The notes under the pieces were generated by a model. It did not search any database. It saw only the letters and a list, made by a program, of their open reading frames with translations, and was not told the origin of the DNA. Shown one piece after another: positions 9,324 to 18,500 of a DNA stretch of 64,000 nt (the first letter of the stretch is position 1; each line of letters opens with the position of its first letter). The stretch covers positions 496,001-560,000 of the forward strand of contig NZ_WUTS01000001.1 in the NCBI RefSeq assembly GCF_009901955.1, read 5' to 3'. This DNA is from Halomonas icarae (GTDB lineage: Bacteria; Pseudomonadota; Gammaproteobacteria; Pseudomonadales; Halomonadaceae). Position numbers and translations under genes: made by a program.

Positions 9324-9339
9324 AGCAAGTACTATGCCA
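9324..9339 (-). promoter_or_regulatory. Sigma-54 (-24/-12) promoter of the aldehyde dehydrogenase gene
   Basis: The minus strand reads TGGCATAGTACTTGCT, which matches the 16-base consensus TGGCACGRNNNTTGCW with the GG and GC elements at exact spacing and only two mismatches. It points at the ATG at 9249 and faces a gene for a sigma-54 activator. Confidence 0.75.
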
Positions 9340-9472
9340 GCGTTATGTAATGTAATAATCACAATGAAAACAGTGGGTAGAGGTGCCGCGCGGAGGGTTG
9401 GCCGCAGATGATGCGTCGCCGGACACGACGGCTGTCGCATCTTGGGACACCTCGCCCCATGGGGAGACACCT

Positions 9473-11422
9473 ATGTTGACCAAGGCCGCCCTGCGAACTA
9501 CCGAGATGATGCGCCAGGCCCATGCCCGGCTACGTCGAGGACAACTGCCGGTGGATCTGCTCGATGCCAGCATCGGTCGCTCCTGGCAGCGCTGCCTGGA
9601 TCACGGTCTCTCTCCCGGGAGAGTGCCGGAGTTGCCCAGGCTTAGTGGTAGCGAACTGCGGGACCGGCGTGACTCGCATCGTCGACTGATCGCCCTGGCT
9701 GAACCCCTGCTCAAGCGGGTTGCCGAGGATCTGCGCGGCTGCCAGCTGTTGCTGGCCGGCCCCGATGCCACCGTGCTCAAGAGCTACGGGAAGCGCTTCG
9801 TGCTGGATGAACGACTAGACATCGCTCCTGGCATCATTCTGGATGAGCGTTGGTTTGGGACCAATGCACCAGCCCTGGCGGTGATCGAGCGCGCGCCGGT
9901 GCTGGTCAAATCCAGCGAGCATTTGATGTTCCCCGAGAATCCGGTTTCTTGTGTGGCGGCACCGCTGCTTGATGTGAGTGGTGACTGCCTGGGGTTGATC
10001 GACCTGACGTTCGACGCCGGTCATCCCCGTCCGGAGATCTTCCTGCGGCGGGTACAGCAACTCACTGGCGCCCTGGAGCAGCAACTGTTTCGTGATCACT
10101 ACCAGCAACGCTGGGTGCTTCAGGTGCATGCCTCTCTTGCCGAGTTGGATGGGGTGGCGTGCGGCCTGGTGGCGATCAACGAGGCCGGCCTGATCCTGGC
10201 AGTCGATCCTCAGGCGGCTCAGTGGCTGGGACGTGATGCTACGGGCCTGATTGGTGGTCATATCGAATCGCTCTTGGGCCGCTCCTGGACGGAGCTTCGT
10301 CGCCAGTGTGAGACGAATTCGGCGTTGTTGGGGCTGGAGCTGACCGGCGGACAGTTGGTGGGGCGCCTCAATCCGCCTGAGGCCTGGCGGCCGGCGACCC
10401 TGGATGGCGAGGTGGGGGGGGGCTCCGGCAACCGGATGCCGATCAAGTCGTCACGGCCCCGTCGGCCGGTGCTGGAGTCGTTGGTGGCCAGCTGGCCGCA
10501 GATCTTGGCCCGGGAAGCGCGCAGGGCGTCCCAGGCCCTGGCCGCGGGGCTGCCGGTCCTGCTGCAGGGCGACACCGGCACCGGCAAGGAGCAGCTGGCC
10601 CGTGCCTTGCACACCAGTATCGACGAAAAAGCTCCGTTCGTGGCGCTGAACTGCGCGGCCCTGCCGGAGAGCTTGATCGAGGCGGAGCTGTTCGGCTACG
10701 GCGAGGGTGCCTTTACCGGCGCCCGCAAGGGGGGCTATGACGGGCGCCTGGTGCAGGCCAACGGCGGGACCCTGTTGCTCGATGAGATCGGTGATATGCC
10801 GCTGGCGCTGCAGGCACGCCTGCTTCGGGTACTTCAGGAGCGGGTGGTGACGCCGCTGGGTGATCATCGCGAGGTACCCATCGAGTGTCGGGTGATCGCC
10901 GCCAGCCATCGCGATCTGGAGGCTCGGGTCGAGGTTGGCGACTTCCGCGAGGATCTCTTCTATCGCCTGGCCGGTGTGGTGGTCGAGCTGCCAGCGCTGA
11001 ACCAGCAACAGCCGCTGACGGAAACGATTCGCCATCGCTGGGAGGTGCTCTGTCGCGGTCACGGTCGTGACCTGCCCCTGGCGGAGTCGCTCTGCGAGCG
11101 GTTGGCCGCCTATGACTGGCCCGGCAACTGGCGCGAGCTCGAGCACTGCCTGGAAGCGGCCTTGGTCGGCGCCGAACCGGAGCTTGATGCCCTGACACTG
11201 GATGCGCTGTCGCCGCGCTGGCAGCGCAAGTTGACAGGAGGGGCCCCTTCAGAGGCATTGGCCATCAGGTCATCGGGGACAGCAGGCGGTCCCCAGGAAC
11301 TTCGAGAATTACAGCAGGCACATATGCAGCGCACCCTGGAGGCTTGTGACGGCAACTATACCGCCGCCGCTCGAGCCTTGGGGGTCAGCCGTTCGACGCT
11401 CTATCGGCGCCTGGGACGCTGA
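9473..11422 (+). CDS. Sigma-54-dependent transcriptional activator, AcoR-like
   Basis: About 649 residues from ATG 9473, which has GGGGAG six bases upstream; an upstream in-frame start at 9383 lacks support. A GAF-like sensory region fills the first ~320 residues. It is followed by a AAA+ domain with Walker A GDTGTGKE (near residue 365), the sigma-54 contact loop GAFTGA (near 412) and Walker B GGTLLLDEIGD, and a Fis-type helix-turn-helix at the end (NYTAAARALGVSRSTLYRRL). It is transcribed away from the aldehyde dehydrogenase, whose promoter is of sigma-54 type, so it probably activates that gene and perhaps the qhp genes in response to an amine or aldehyde. Confidence 0.9.
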   Translation: MLTKAALRTTEMMRQAHARLRRGQLPVDLLDASIGRSWQRCLDHGLSPGRVPELPRLSGSELRDRRDSHRRLIALAEPLLKRVAEDLRGCQLLLAGPDATVLKSYGKRFVLDERLDIAPGIILDERWFGTNAPALAVIERAPVLVKSSEHLMFPENPVSCVAAPLLDVSGDCLGLIDLTFDAGHPRPEIFLRRVQQLTGALEQQLFRDHYQQRWVLQVHASLAELDGVACGLVAINEAGLILAVDPQAAQWLGRDATGLIGGHIESLLGRSWTELRRQCETNSALLGLELTGGQLVGRLNPPEAWRPATLDGEVGGGSGNRMPIKSSRPRRPVLESLVASWPQILAREARRASQALAAGLPVLLQGDTGTGKEQLARALHTSIDEKAPFVALNCAALPESLIEAELFGYGEGAFTGARKGGYDGRLVQANGGTLLLDEIGDMPLALQARLLRVLQERVVTPLGDHREVPIECRVIAASHRDLEARVEVGDFREDLFYRLAGVVVELPALNQQQPLTETIRHRWEVLCRGHGRDLPLAESLCERLAAYDWPGNWRELEHCLEAALVGAEPELDALTLDALSPRWQRKLTGGAPSEALAIRSSGTAGGPQELRELQQAHMQRTLEACDGNYTAAARALGVSRSTLYRRLGR

Positions 11423-11608
11423 GCCATTGGTCGATACTCTCGAGGTTCTCCGTTGAGGCCTCGGGTACGGCGGTGATGAACATGAGTGTGCATAGGCGCA
11501 GCCGGTACTCAAGGAGGAGTGGCTACCCAATGTCACGGATGAGAAGATTATCCTCATGGTAAGAGTATTGGAACGCCTGAAGTAAGCACCGGCTCGATGC
11601 AGGAAACA

Positions 11609-11645
11609 GCGGCGGCGCCCAGAGGGCGCCGCCGCTTCGTTTTTT
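11609..11645 (+). terminator. Intrinsic terminator after the AcoR-like gene
   Basis: Perfect 11-base stem GCGGCGGCGCC / GGCGCCGCCGC with a 5-base loop, then TTCGTTTTTT on the plus strand. Confidence 0.85.
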
Positions 11646-11696
11646 GTGGCCACTGACATCAGATTGCCACTCGCTCGCCTCCCCCTGCCGCCGGTA

Positions 11697-12713
11697 TCAG
11701 TTCGCCATGCCCGCCAAGGCGGCGCCGCGACGAATCTCGTGGCGTACGGGGAGCAGTGCCTCGTCATGGATCCAGCCCCGCTCACGATAGTAGCGCAAGG
11801 CGCCATCATGGAGGGGGGCGCTCAGGCCCTCCTCGATCATCACCTGGGGCGTCAGCACCCCCAGGGCAGGATGGGTAGCCTTGAAACGGGTAAACGCGCC
11901 GAATACCTCGGACACCAGCCGGTAGACCTGCTCTGCATCGACATCGGCGCGGGTAACCAGCGTTGCCTTGACGCCGAAGGTGTGGATCTCGGGCTGGTCG
12001 GGCCCATACAGGCCAGCGGGGATCGTGGCGTAGCTGAAGTAGGGATAGGCGTTGACCAGCAGGTCGATGGTGGTGCCGCTGACATCGATGATCTCGGCGT
12101 TACACAGACGAATGGCCTGAGCGACCGAGTCATTGGGATGCCCCACCGTATAGACCATGGCGTCGATATTGCCATGGCACAGCTCCATGGATTGCTGATC
12201 GGCGGGCAGGTCGTGTACCTGGCGGAAGGTGGTGCGGCTCCAGCCGCGGGCATCCATCAGCCTGAGCATGGTGCTGCGCTGCCCGGAGCCCGGGTTGCCG
12301 ATATTGACGGAGCGTCGCTGCAGATCCTCGAGGCTTGCGATGTCGGCATCGCGGCGGACGACCAGAGTGAACGGCTCACTGTGCAGCGAGAACACCGAAC
12401 GCAGGGCCGTATCGGCGCCGGCCTGGCGGAATCCCTCGATGCCCTGGGTGGCATACTGGTGCAGGTCCGACTGGACGAGAGCGAATGCCAGCTCGCCACG
12501 GCGCAGGGCGCGCAGATTGGCGCTGGAGCCATCGCTGGGTTGTGCCCGACAGGGCGTGCTGAGGGTTCGACACAGGGCGCGTCCGACCACGTGGTAGACC
12601 CCGGCCGGACTGGCGGTGGCGATGGTCAGGGGTGTCTCGGTATCGGCAGGCAGGGAAGCGTGCAGTAGCAGGCTGGCGATGCCAACGGTCAGCCGTTTGG
12701 CGATGCTGTTCAT
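11697..12713 (-). CDS. TAXI-family TRAP transporter solute-binding protein
   Basis: 338 residues with an N-terminal Sec signal (hydrophobic stretch after MNSIAKRL). The start of the mature part, LTIATASPAGVYHVVGRALC, is the typical ligand-site opening of TAXI proteins, and DGSSANLRALRRGELAFALVQSD follows as in the family. These periplasmic proteins deliver ligands, often glutamate or other carboxylates, to a fused TRAP membrane subunit. No membrane subunit is next to it, so it is an orphan here and its ligand is unknown. Confidence 0.88.
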   Translation of the reverse strand: MNSIAKRLTVGIASLLLHASLPADTETPLTIATASPAGVYHVVGRALCRTLSTPCRAQPSDGSSANLRALRRGELAFALVQSDLHQYATQGIEGFRQAGADTALRSVFSLHSEPFTLVVRRDADIASLEDLQRRSVNIGNPGSGQRSTMLRLMDARGWSRTTFRQVHDLPADQQSMELCHGNIDAMVYTVGHPNDSVAQAIRLCNAEIIDVSGTTIDLLVNAYPYFSYATIPAGLYGPDQPEIHTFGVKATLVTRADVDAEQVYRLVSEVFGAFTRFKATHPALGVLTPQVMIEEGLSAPLHDGALRYYRERGWIHDEALLPVRHEIRRGAALAGMAN

Positions 12714-12824
12714 GACTCACCTCGTAGCAGTGAGTCGGCCAGAGGCACACCAGAACCAGTGAGGTGTCGGGGCAATGCCTGTCAGGAGAGGTGTCGCCCG
12801 GTATCTGGTCGACAGGCTGTGTAG

Positions 12825-12902
12825 TTATCTCGATGGTTATCTTGACGGTTATCTCGATTGTTAGCTTGGTGTGGCTATCCTGGTGTCGTTATCTCGGTGT
12901 TG
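12825..12902. repeat. Degenerate tandem repeat, three 12-base then three 14-base units
   Basis: Six successive units: TTATCTCGATGG, TTATCTTGACGG, TTATCTCGATTG, TTAGCTTGGTGTGG, CTATCCTGGTGTCG and TTATCTCGGTGTTG. They lie in the 309-base spacer between the TAXI gene and the divergently placed end of the flavodoxin gene. Apart from this array and the upstream region of the TAXI gene I see nothing else in the spacer. Confidence 0.8.
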
Positions 12903-13022
12903 TGGTATCGGCCAGGATGGCCAGGCGGGGCCCGGTCATTTCTGATCACCAGGGCCATCTTTCAGGTATAGCAGGACCGGTGAGGCAGGCTGGGGCATTC
13001 AACGTAATTCTATCGAATAAGG

Positions 13023-13487
13023 TTATAGCACCCCCGCCTCGAGTCCTGCGGCCATGGCCATGGCCAGCTCCTCCACCTGCTCGGTGAAGGACTCCTGCCA
13101 TTCGCCGCGCAGGATCAGCGGTTCCTGCGCCCAGCGCCAGCGCAGGCCGGTGGTGATGCTCTCCACGGCGCGTCGCGTGCCGGTGCCGTCATGGCCGGCG
13201 CGGACATAGAGGGCACAGGGCAACCCCTGGGCCTGTTCGAGGACCTCGTAATAGCTTCTGTCGAAGAAGTCCTTCAGGGCACCGCTCATATAGCCCAGGT
13301 TCTCGGTGGTGCCGAGCAGGATGGCATCGCAGTTACGGACGTCCTCGGGGCCCGACTCGAGGGGCGGCTTGACGATCACCTCCACGCCTTCGATCTCGGG
13401 ATGGCGGGCGCCCTGCTCGGCGGCTTCGCGAAGCCTGAGGGTGTTGGGTGAGGGGGCGTGGGCAACGATCAGCAGACGCTTGGGCAT
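13023..13487 (-). CDS. Flavodoxin-like FMN-dependent oxidoreductase
   Basis: 154 residues from ATG 13487, which has GAGGAG nine bases upstream; the frame extends further without a ribosome site. It opens with a Rossmann-type strand and phosphate loop (LLIVAHAPSPNTLRL) and has a GTTENLGYMSGALKDFFDR segment, the flavin isoalloxazine contact typical of NADPH-dependent FMN reductases of the flavodoxin fold. Cytosolic. Substrate unknown. It is divergent from the PEBP-like gene, sharing a 69-base promoter region. Confidence 0.8.
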   Translation of the reverse strand: MPKRLLIVAHAPSPNTLRLREAAEQGARHPEIEGVEVIVKPPLESGPEDVRNCDAILLGTTENLGYMSGALKDFFDRSYYEVLEQAQGLPCALYVRAGHDGTGTRRAVESITTGLRWRWAQEPLILRGEWQESFTEQVEELAMAMAAGLEAGVL

Positions 13488-13556
13488 GTTGACAGCTCCT
13501 CGTTTGTTTCCCAGGCTACGTTGACGTTCGTCTGTCTTCAATCAGGAGGATTACCG

Positions 13557-14036
13557 ATGGCATTCGCCCTGTCGACCCTGCGCCTCTCCAGTCCCGCCTT
13601 CGAGGACGGAGGCGCCATTCCAGCCAAGCATACGGGGGAGGGCGATGACCTCTCGCCGGCGCTGGTCTGGCAGGATGCCCCCGAAGGCACCAAGGGCTTC
13701 GCGCTGATCTGCCACGATCCGGATGCTCCCCTGGTGCAGAACGGTACCTACGGCTTCGTGCACTGGGTGCTCTACAATATTCCCGCGTCCACCACCAGCC
13801 TGGAGGAAGCGACCAGCGTTGGGACGCGTGGCAAGAACGACTTCGGCAGGCTGGGCTATGGTGGCCCCATGCCGCCGGAGGGGCACGATACCCATCGCTA
13901 CTACTTCTGGGTGCTGGCGCTGGACAAGCCCACCGATGACCTGCCCGAGGGGATTTCCCTGCGGGATCTGCTGCTCAAGGTCGAGCCGCATCTGCTCGGC
14001 ATGAACCGCCTGGTGGGCACCTACCGGCGCGGCTGA
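13557..14036 (+). CDS. YbhB/YbcL-type phosphatidylethanolamine-binding (PEBP) family protein
   Basis: 159 residues from ATG 13557, with AGGAGG six bases upstream. Family landmarks are visible: DDLSPALVWQDAPEGTKGFALICHDPDAP near the N-terminus (ligand pocket), FVHWVLYNIPA, and GHDTHRYYFWVLALD. Bacterial members are cytosolic, with an anion-binding pocket and unknown function. Divergent from the flavodoxin-like gene. Confidence 0.88.
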   Translation: MAFALSTLRLSSPAFEDGGAIPAKHTGEGDDLSPALVWQDAPEGTKGFALICHDPDAPLVQNGTYGFVHWVLYNIPASTTSLEEATSVGTRGKNDFGRLGYGGPMPPEGHDTHRYYFWVLALDKPTDDLPEGISLRDLLLKVEPHLLGMNRLVGTYRRG

Positions 14037-14076
14037 TCCCGACCCTGCAAGTGGTCCGATCCTGCCAGCAGCCTGA

Positions 14077-14117
14077 CCCTGCAGTTGCTGGCCCTGCAGT
14101 AGCTGGCCCTGGAGTAG
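14077..14117. repeat. 15-base direct repeat downstream of the PEBP gene
   Basis: CCCTGCAGTTGCTGG is followed directly by CCCTGCAGTAGCTGG and a partial third unit CCCTGGAGTAG. Confidence 0.75.
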
Positions 14118-14123
14118 AGAGAC

Positions 14124-14157
14124 GAGCGCCCCGGCATCATATGATGCCGGGGCGCTC
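14124..14157. terminator. 34-base perfect palindrome between convergent genes
   Basis: Two 17-base arms (GAGCGCCCCGGCATCAT and its complement) with no loop. It sits between the convergent PEBP and DJ-1-like genes and could end transcription both ways, but there is no T-tract on either side. Confidence 0.55.
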
Positions 14158-14185
14158 TGCCATGGGGCCGTGAAAAAGGCGCGGG

Positions 14186-14872
14186 TTATTCGCTTAGTGC
14201 CTCGAGCAGTACCCTGGCGACGGGCTCCGAGGAGGGCGGGTTCTGGCCGGTAATCAGGCGGCCGTCGCGGCAGGTGTAGGGCGCGAAGTCGTCTGCCTTG
14301 GAGTAGTCCGCTCCGGCGGCCTTGAGGGCCTCTTCCACCAGGTGCGGTACCACCTCGGTCAGGCCCACGGCGTCCTCTTCACCGTTGGTGAAGCCGGTGA
14401 CGCGGCGGCCACGGACGAGTGGCTCGCCCTCGGTGTCGCGCGCATGAAGCAGGACGATGGGGGCGTGGCAGACCGTCGCCACCGGCTTCTGCTGGGCCCA
14501 GAAGGTCTCGATCAGGCGGATGGAGTCGGGGTTGTCCACCAGGTCCCAGAGTGGACCGTGACCACCGGGGTAGAAGATGGCGTCGAAGTCGTCGGCACTG
14601 ACCTCGGAAAGGCGCCGAGTAGTGGCCAGCTGCTGCTGGGCCTCGGGGTCCTGCTTGAAGCGCCGCGTGGCGTCGGTCTGGCTCTCCTCGGCATCGCTCT
14701 TGGGGTCCAGCGGCGGCTGGCCACCGGCGGGCGAGGCCAGCACCACCTCGGCGCCAGCGTCGAGGCAGGCGTAGTAGGGCGCCGCCAGCTCCTCCAGCCA
14801 GAAGCCGGTCGGCTCGCCGGTATCGCCCAGGCGGTCGTGAGAGGTAAGGACCATCAGGATGCGTTGGCTCAT
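14186..14872 (-). CDS. DJ-1/PfpI-family (Hsp31-like) class I glutamine amidotransferase-fold protein
   Basis: 228 residues from ATG 14872, with GGAG upstream. It has the nucleophile elbow Cys in VATVCHAPIVLL, an acidic residue in the FWLEELAAPYYA segment and FYPGGHGPLWDL, as in Hsp31/YhbO-like glyoxalase III, deglycase or chaperone enzymes. Cytosolic. It may detoxify reactive carbonyls, but the exact reaction is not clear from sequence. Confidence 0.85.
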   Translation of the reverse strand: MSQRILMVLTSHDRLGDTGEPTGFWLEELAAPYYACLDAGAEVVLASPAGGQPPLDPKSDAEESQTDATRRFKQDPEAQQQLATTRRLSEVSADDFDAIFYPGGHGPLWDLVDNPDSIRLIETFWAQQKPVATVCHAPIVLLHARDTEGEPLVRGRRVTGFTNGEEDAVGLTEVVPHLVEEALKAAGADYSKADDFAPYTCRDGRLITGQNPPSSEPVARVLLEALSE

Positions 14873-15374
14873 GAAAATCTCCGTGTCAGTGGTGCTGCAT
14901 GTCTGGAGTGTCGTGGCCAGTGTGACGCAACAGGTGGTCACAGGGGAATTGAAGTTTGTCTATGGCTGGCATGCAGGCTCTCCATTGCCGTCGGCGATGT
15001 GCTCGATGACATGGGGCGGCTGTCAGCATCGCCTTCACACCCTCAGCGCAAGCCACCCTTCCTGTTTATCCCGTACCCTATCTCATTAAACACGACGGAA
15101 ATTCGTGATAAACGTATATATCACGTAAGATATCGCTTACATTTGAGCCGAAAATAATCGGCCACCCAAGAAATAGTAGAAAATTACATCTAGTATGGAA
15201 TCCATATTCGGCCATGCAGAAAGGCAGACGGGATGCCAAAGACAGCCGCCAGGCATGATAAGCGGAGCCCCCCCATCCACTCCAACGGTTTTCAAAGGAA
15301 AGCCGCTTGCGGAGCAATGGATTCGATTCGTCATGTTGAACACTAGAGGGGGGATTGCCATGCTGGTCGTAGGA

Positions 15375-15390
15375 GCCCGATTTATCGGGC
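15375..15390. repeat. REP-like hairpin
   Basis: GCCCGA-TTTA-TCGGGC, preceded by GTAGGA and followed by GATCGG, the layout of short extragenic palindromes in related gammaproteobacteria. Confidence 0.5.
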
Positions 15391-15394
15391 GATC

Positions 15395-15420
15395 GGCTGC
15401 TTTCGACCCAAAGCGGACGT
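15395..15420 (-). repeat. Island hairpin repeat, copy A (inverted)
   Basis: On the minus strand the core CCGCTTTGGGTCGAAAGCAG can fold as GCTTT/AAAGC. It matches copy D at 22,928 in 21 of 26 bases. It is the only copy in this orientation and lies at the left edge of the island. Confidence 0.6.
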
Positions 15421-15598
15421 AACGAAAAATGTAGCATGAGCGAGAAATCTGGATATGCAGAATAATTAAAATTGGCAATTATGCCTATTAATTGCTTGGA
15501 GTGAACTTTTTAGGTTGAATTTTGCTGATAAACTTGGTGACACGTTTATCCAATCACATGTTGAGCATGTCAAATACCTTAGGCTGGTTTAGCATCGT

Positions 15599-18500
15599 AT
15601 GATAAAGGCTATCACATTATTAACACGCCGGCTTGCCAATAGCCTCTATAGCATCGTGTCTTGGCTGGAAAGCAAAGAGCGCTCCGCCGAAATGCAATCG
15701 AAATTCGTGGACCTCGCGCCTACTGATGAGGCAGACAAGGCTGGCGTATATTCCGAAGCGATTTTGTTTGCGACGAACAATGCGAAGGTCTCCAACATTG
15801 CCCTTACGGGGCCTTATGGATCGGGAAAGAGCAGCATCATTCAATCCTTCTTGAAAAAGTATCGGCGACCTGCGCTTCATATTTCTCTCGCTGCGTTCGT
15901 TCCCGAGGCCGATTCGGGAGGCGAGAAGGTGAGCCGCCAAGAGATTGAGAGAAGCATCCTACAGCAGATGCTGTATGGTGCTGACGCTAACAAGCTTCCG
16001 CTATCCCGGTTCAAAAGAATTCAGTCCCCCGGTGTTTGGTCGATATTAAAATCTCTTTACATAATGCTTGGAATTCTTTCGGTGTGGTACGTGTTTCATC
16101 AGCGAGAAGACATCATTAGCGGCCCGTTTTTTGTTCCCCTCGATCACAGGAATTGGCTCAACGTGGGAATCCTTTTGTTCGCGGTAACATTCTTCTGGGT
16201 GACACTGCATCACTTTTATGTCGCAAGTTTCGGGTTGTCACTTAAGAGCATCTCATTGAAGGACGTTGAGATAAAGCCGGCACATGATGACCAGGCCTCC
16301 ATATTGAATCGTCACCTAGACGAAATAGTTTACTTTTTTCAATCAACTGATTACGACCTTGTAGTCATTGAGGATATAGATCGATTTGAAAATCCCGAAA
16401 TTTTCGTCACACTGCGCGAAATTAATAGCCTAGTGAACGAGAACGCAGGCGTGAAACGCACCGTCAGATTCCTCTACGCCCTGCGCGATGACATGTTTGT
16501 AAACACTGATCGAACCAAGTTTTTCGAATTCATCATTCCTGTCATACCGATCATAAATACATCGAATTCGATCGACATGGTGTTGGAGCAGGGAAAGAGG
16601 CTTGAGCTTGACGGGCGCCTTGATCGGCAGTTTCTGAGAGAGGTCTCACGATACCTGAACGACTTGAGGTTGATTCAGAACATCTTTAATGAATACGCTA
16701 TTTATGTGGCTAATTTGGAAACTGATGGAGAGAATCTGCTCGACGCCAACAAGCTCCTCGCGATACTGATCTATAAAAACGTCTATCCAAGAGACTTTGA
16801 GCAGTTGCATCGCGGCGCGGGCACCCTTGCTAAAATATTGAGCCGCCAAGACAAGCTCATTGGGGATGGTGAGGCCACGTATAGGACCGAGATTGCAGAA
16901 CTCGAAAAGCGGATTGAAGTCGCCGAGCGACAGACGCCTTCGGACCTTAGAGAGTTGCGGCAAATCTACGCTATGGCTCTGATTGAGAGGCTTCCACCGA
17001 ATGTTAACAGCGTTCGTATTGATGGGTCGCAATGGATTCCGATTTCACAGCTGGCCAGCCACGATGCGTTTGAGAAGCTTATAGAGGGTTCCCGAATTAT
17101 CGGCCGCAACGTCAATGGTCACTCACAGCAGGTCGATGTTTCCAAATTGCAAAGCGAGATGGACTCCCAGAAATCCTACCAGCAACGCAAGGAGGAGATA
17201 GAAAGCAAGGCGGTTGATAATAAGAACAAGATCTTGCGCCAAGTGCGCGACTTAAGATCAAAAATCGCAGCGCTTCGCACGATTAAACTCAACGAGCTGC
17301 TGCGTTTGAACCCTGGCTATGTGCAGGATCTTTTTGAAAGCTTCGGGGGAAACGGGGAGCTTGCCCGTTTTCTAATTCTGGAAGGTCATCTCGACGATAC
17401 CTACTACCAATACACTACACTCTTTCACTCAGGCCGTTTGTCGCCCAATGACAATAAGTTTCTGATCCAGATACGGGCATTCGTCACGCCTGATCCGGTT
17501 TTTCCGATCGACAATCCAAAAGAGGTTATCGCAGCGATGCGAGATGAAGACTTCCGGCAAAGCTATGTCTTGAACGTCAAGCTTGTCGATAGTCTGCTGA
17601 GTGACCGGAGTAGTTACCTAGACCAAACGAAAAAACTTTTCGAGTTTATCTCGTCTGAATTTGAGAACTGCGAGGAATTTCTCGATGCCTATTACACAAG
17701 CGGCCACAATGTTGCAGGACTTCTTTCGGGAATAAACAAGGCTTGGGAAAGTCTAGTCCCAACTGTCATTGCCAGCCCTAACAATATCTCCCACGTCACC
17801 CAGCTGGTCTCGAACCTACCGGAAACCTCGCTTAAAACGCTCGCAAGGGATTTTGATGAGCTACCAGAATTTGTTGCGGCGAACCTTCCAGTGATTCTGG
17901 TGAATGCACCCGAGTTATCACCAAAACGACTTGAATGCCTTGACTTGGAGGTCAAGGATCTGGCAGCAATTAAAGAGCATTTTGAAATTGTGCATGTGAT
18001 GTTCGAGAAGGGACTTTACGAACTCACGATAGCGAACCTGGAATACGTCTACCAAGCGCTTTTGGGGGAGAACGATCTCAAGCCAATGCGCGAGAAGAAT
18101 TTTACCACCATACGCTCGACGAATAACGCAACCTTGATGAAGCGAGTCGAGCGCGATTTTGATCTCTACCTGCGCGATATTCTTTTAGAACTACAAGGAA
18201 ATTCAGAAGAGGATGCCCCGGCTATTCTTTCCGTGGTTCGCCACGATACACTAGACCAAGATAATCTTCGGGAGTTTCTTGAGCGACAGACGACCCGGCT
18301 GCCGAATTTAGAGGATGTGCCCGAGAGATTGCATTCAATGCTGTTTAAGATAAATTCGATTGAATCAAATTGGGTGAACTGTCTCGCTTTCATGGAATCT
18401 GACGGGTTCGATGCAGATAGCCTAGTTGAGTATCTTGATCGAGATGTTGTCCGCGCGGTTATACTGCGACACCCTATACCATGCGACTCGGATTCACTGA

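Larger units (their letters stand above)
14873..15598. other. 726-base noncoding stretch, left border of the accessory island
   Basis: GC drops from about 15,060 onward and no ORF here has a family match I recognise. The stretch contains a REP-like hairpin and one copy of the island repeat (listed separately). The last 150 bases before the NTPase gene are AT-rich and probably hold its promoter. I see no tRNA gene or clear direct-repeat attachment site at this edge. Confidence 0.6.

Noticed and set aside
11646..12668. 340-codon plus-strand frame opposite the TAXI gene
   Set aside because: Starts inside a terminator T-tract region and is antisense to a clear signal-peptide protein.
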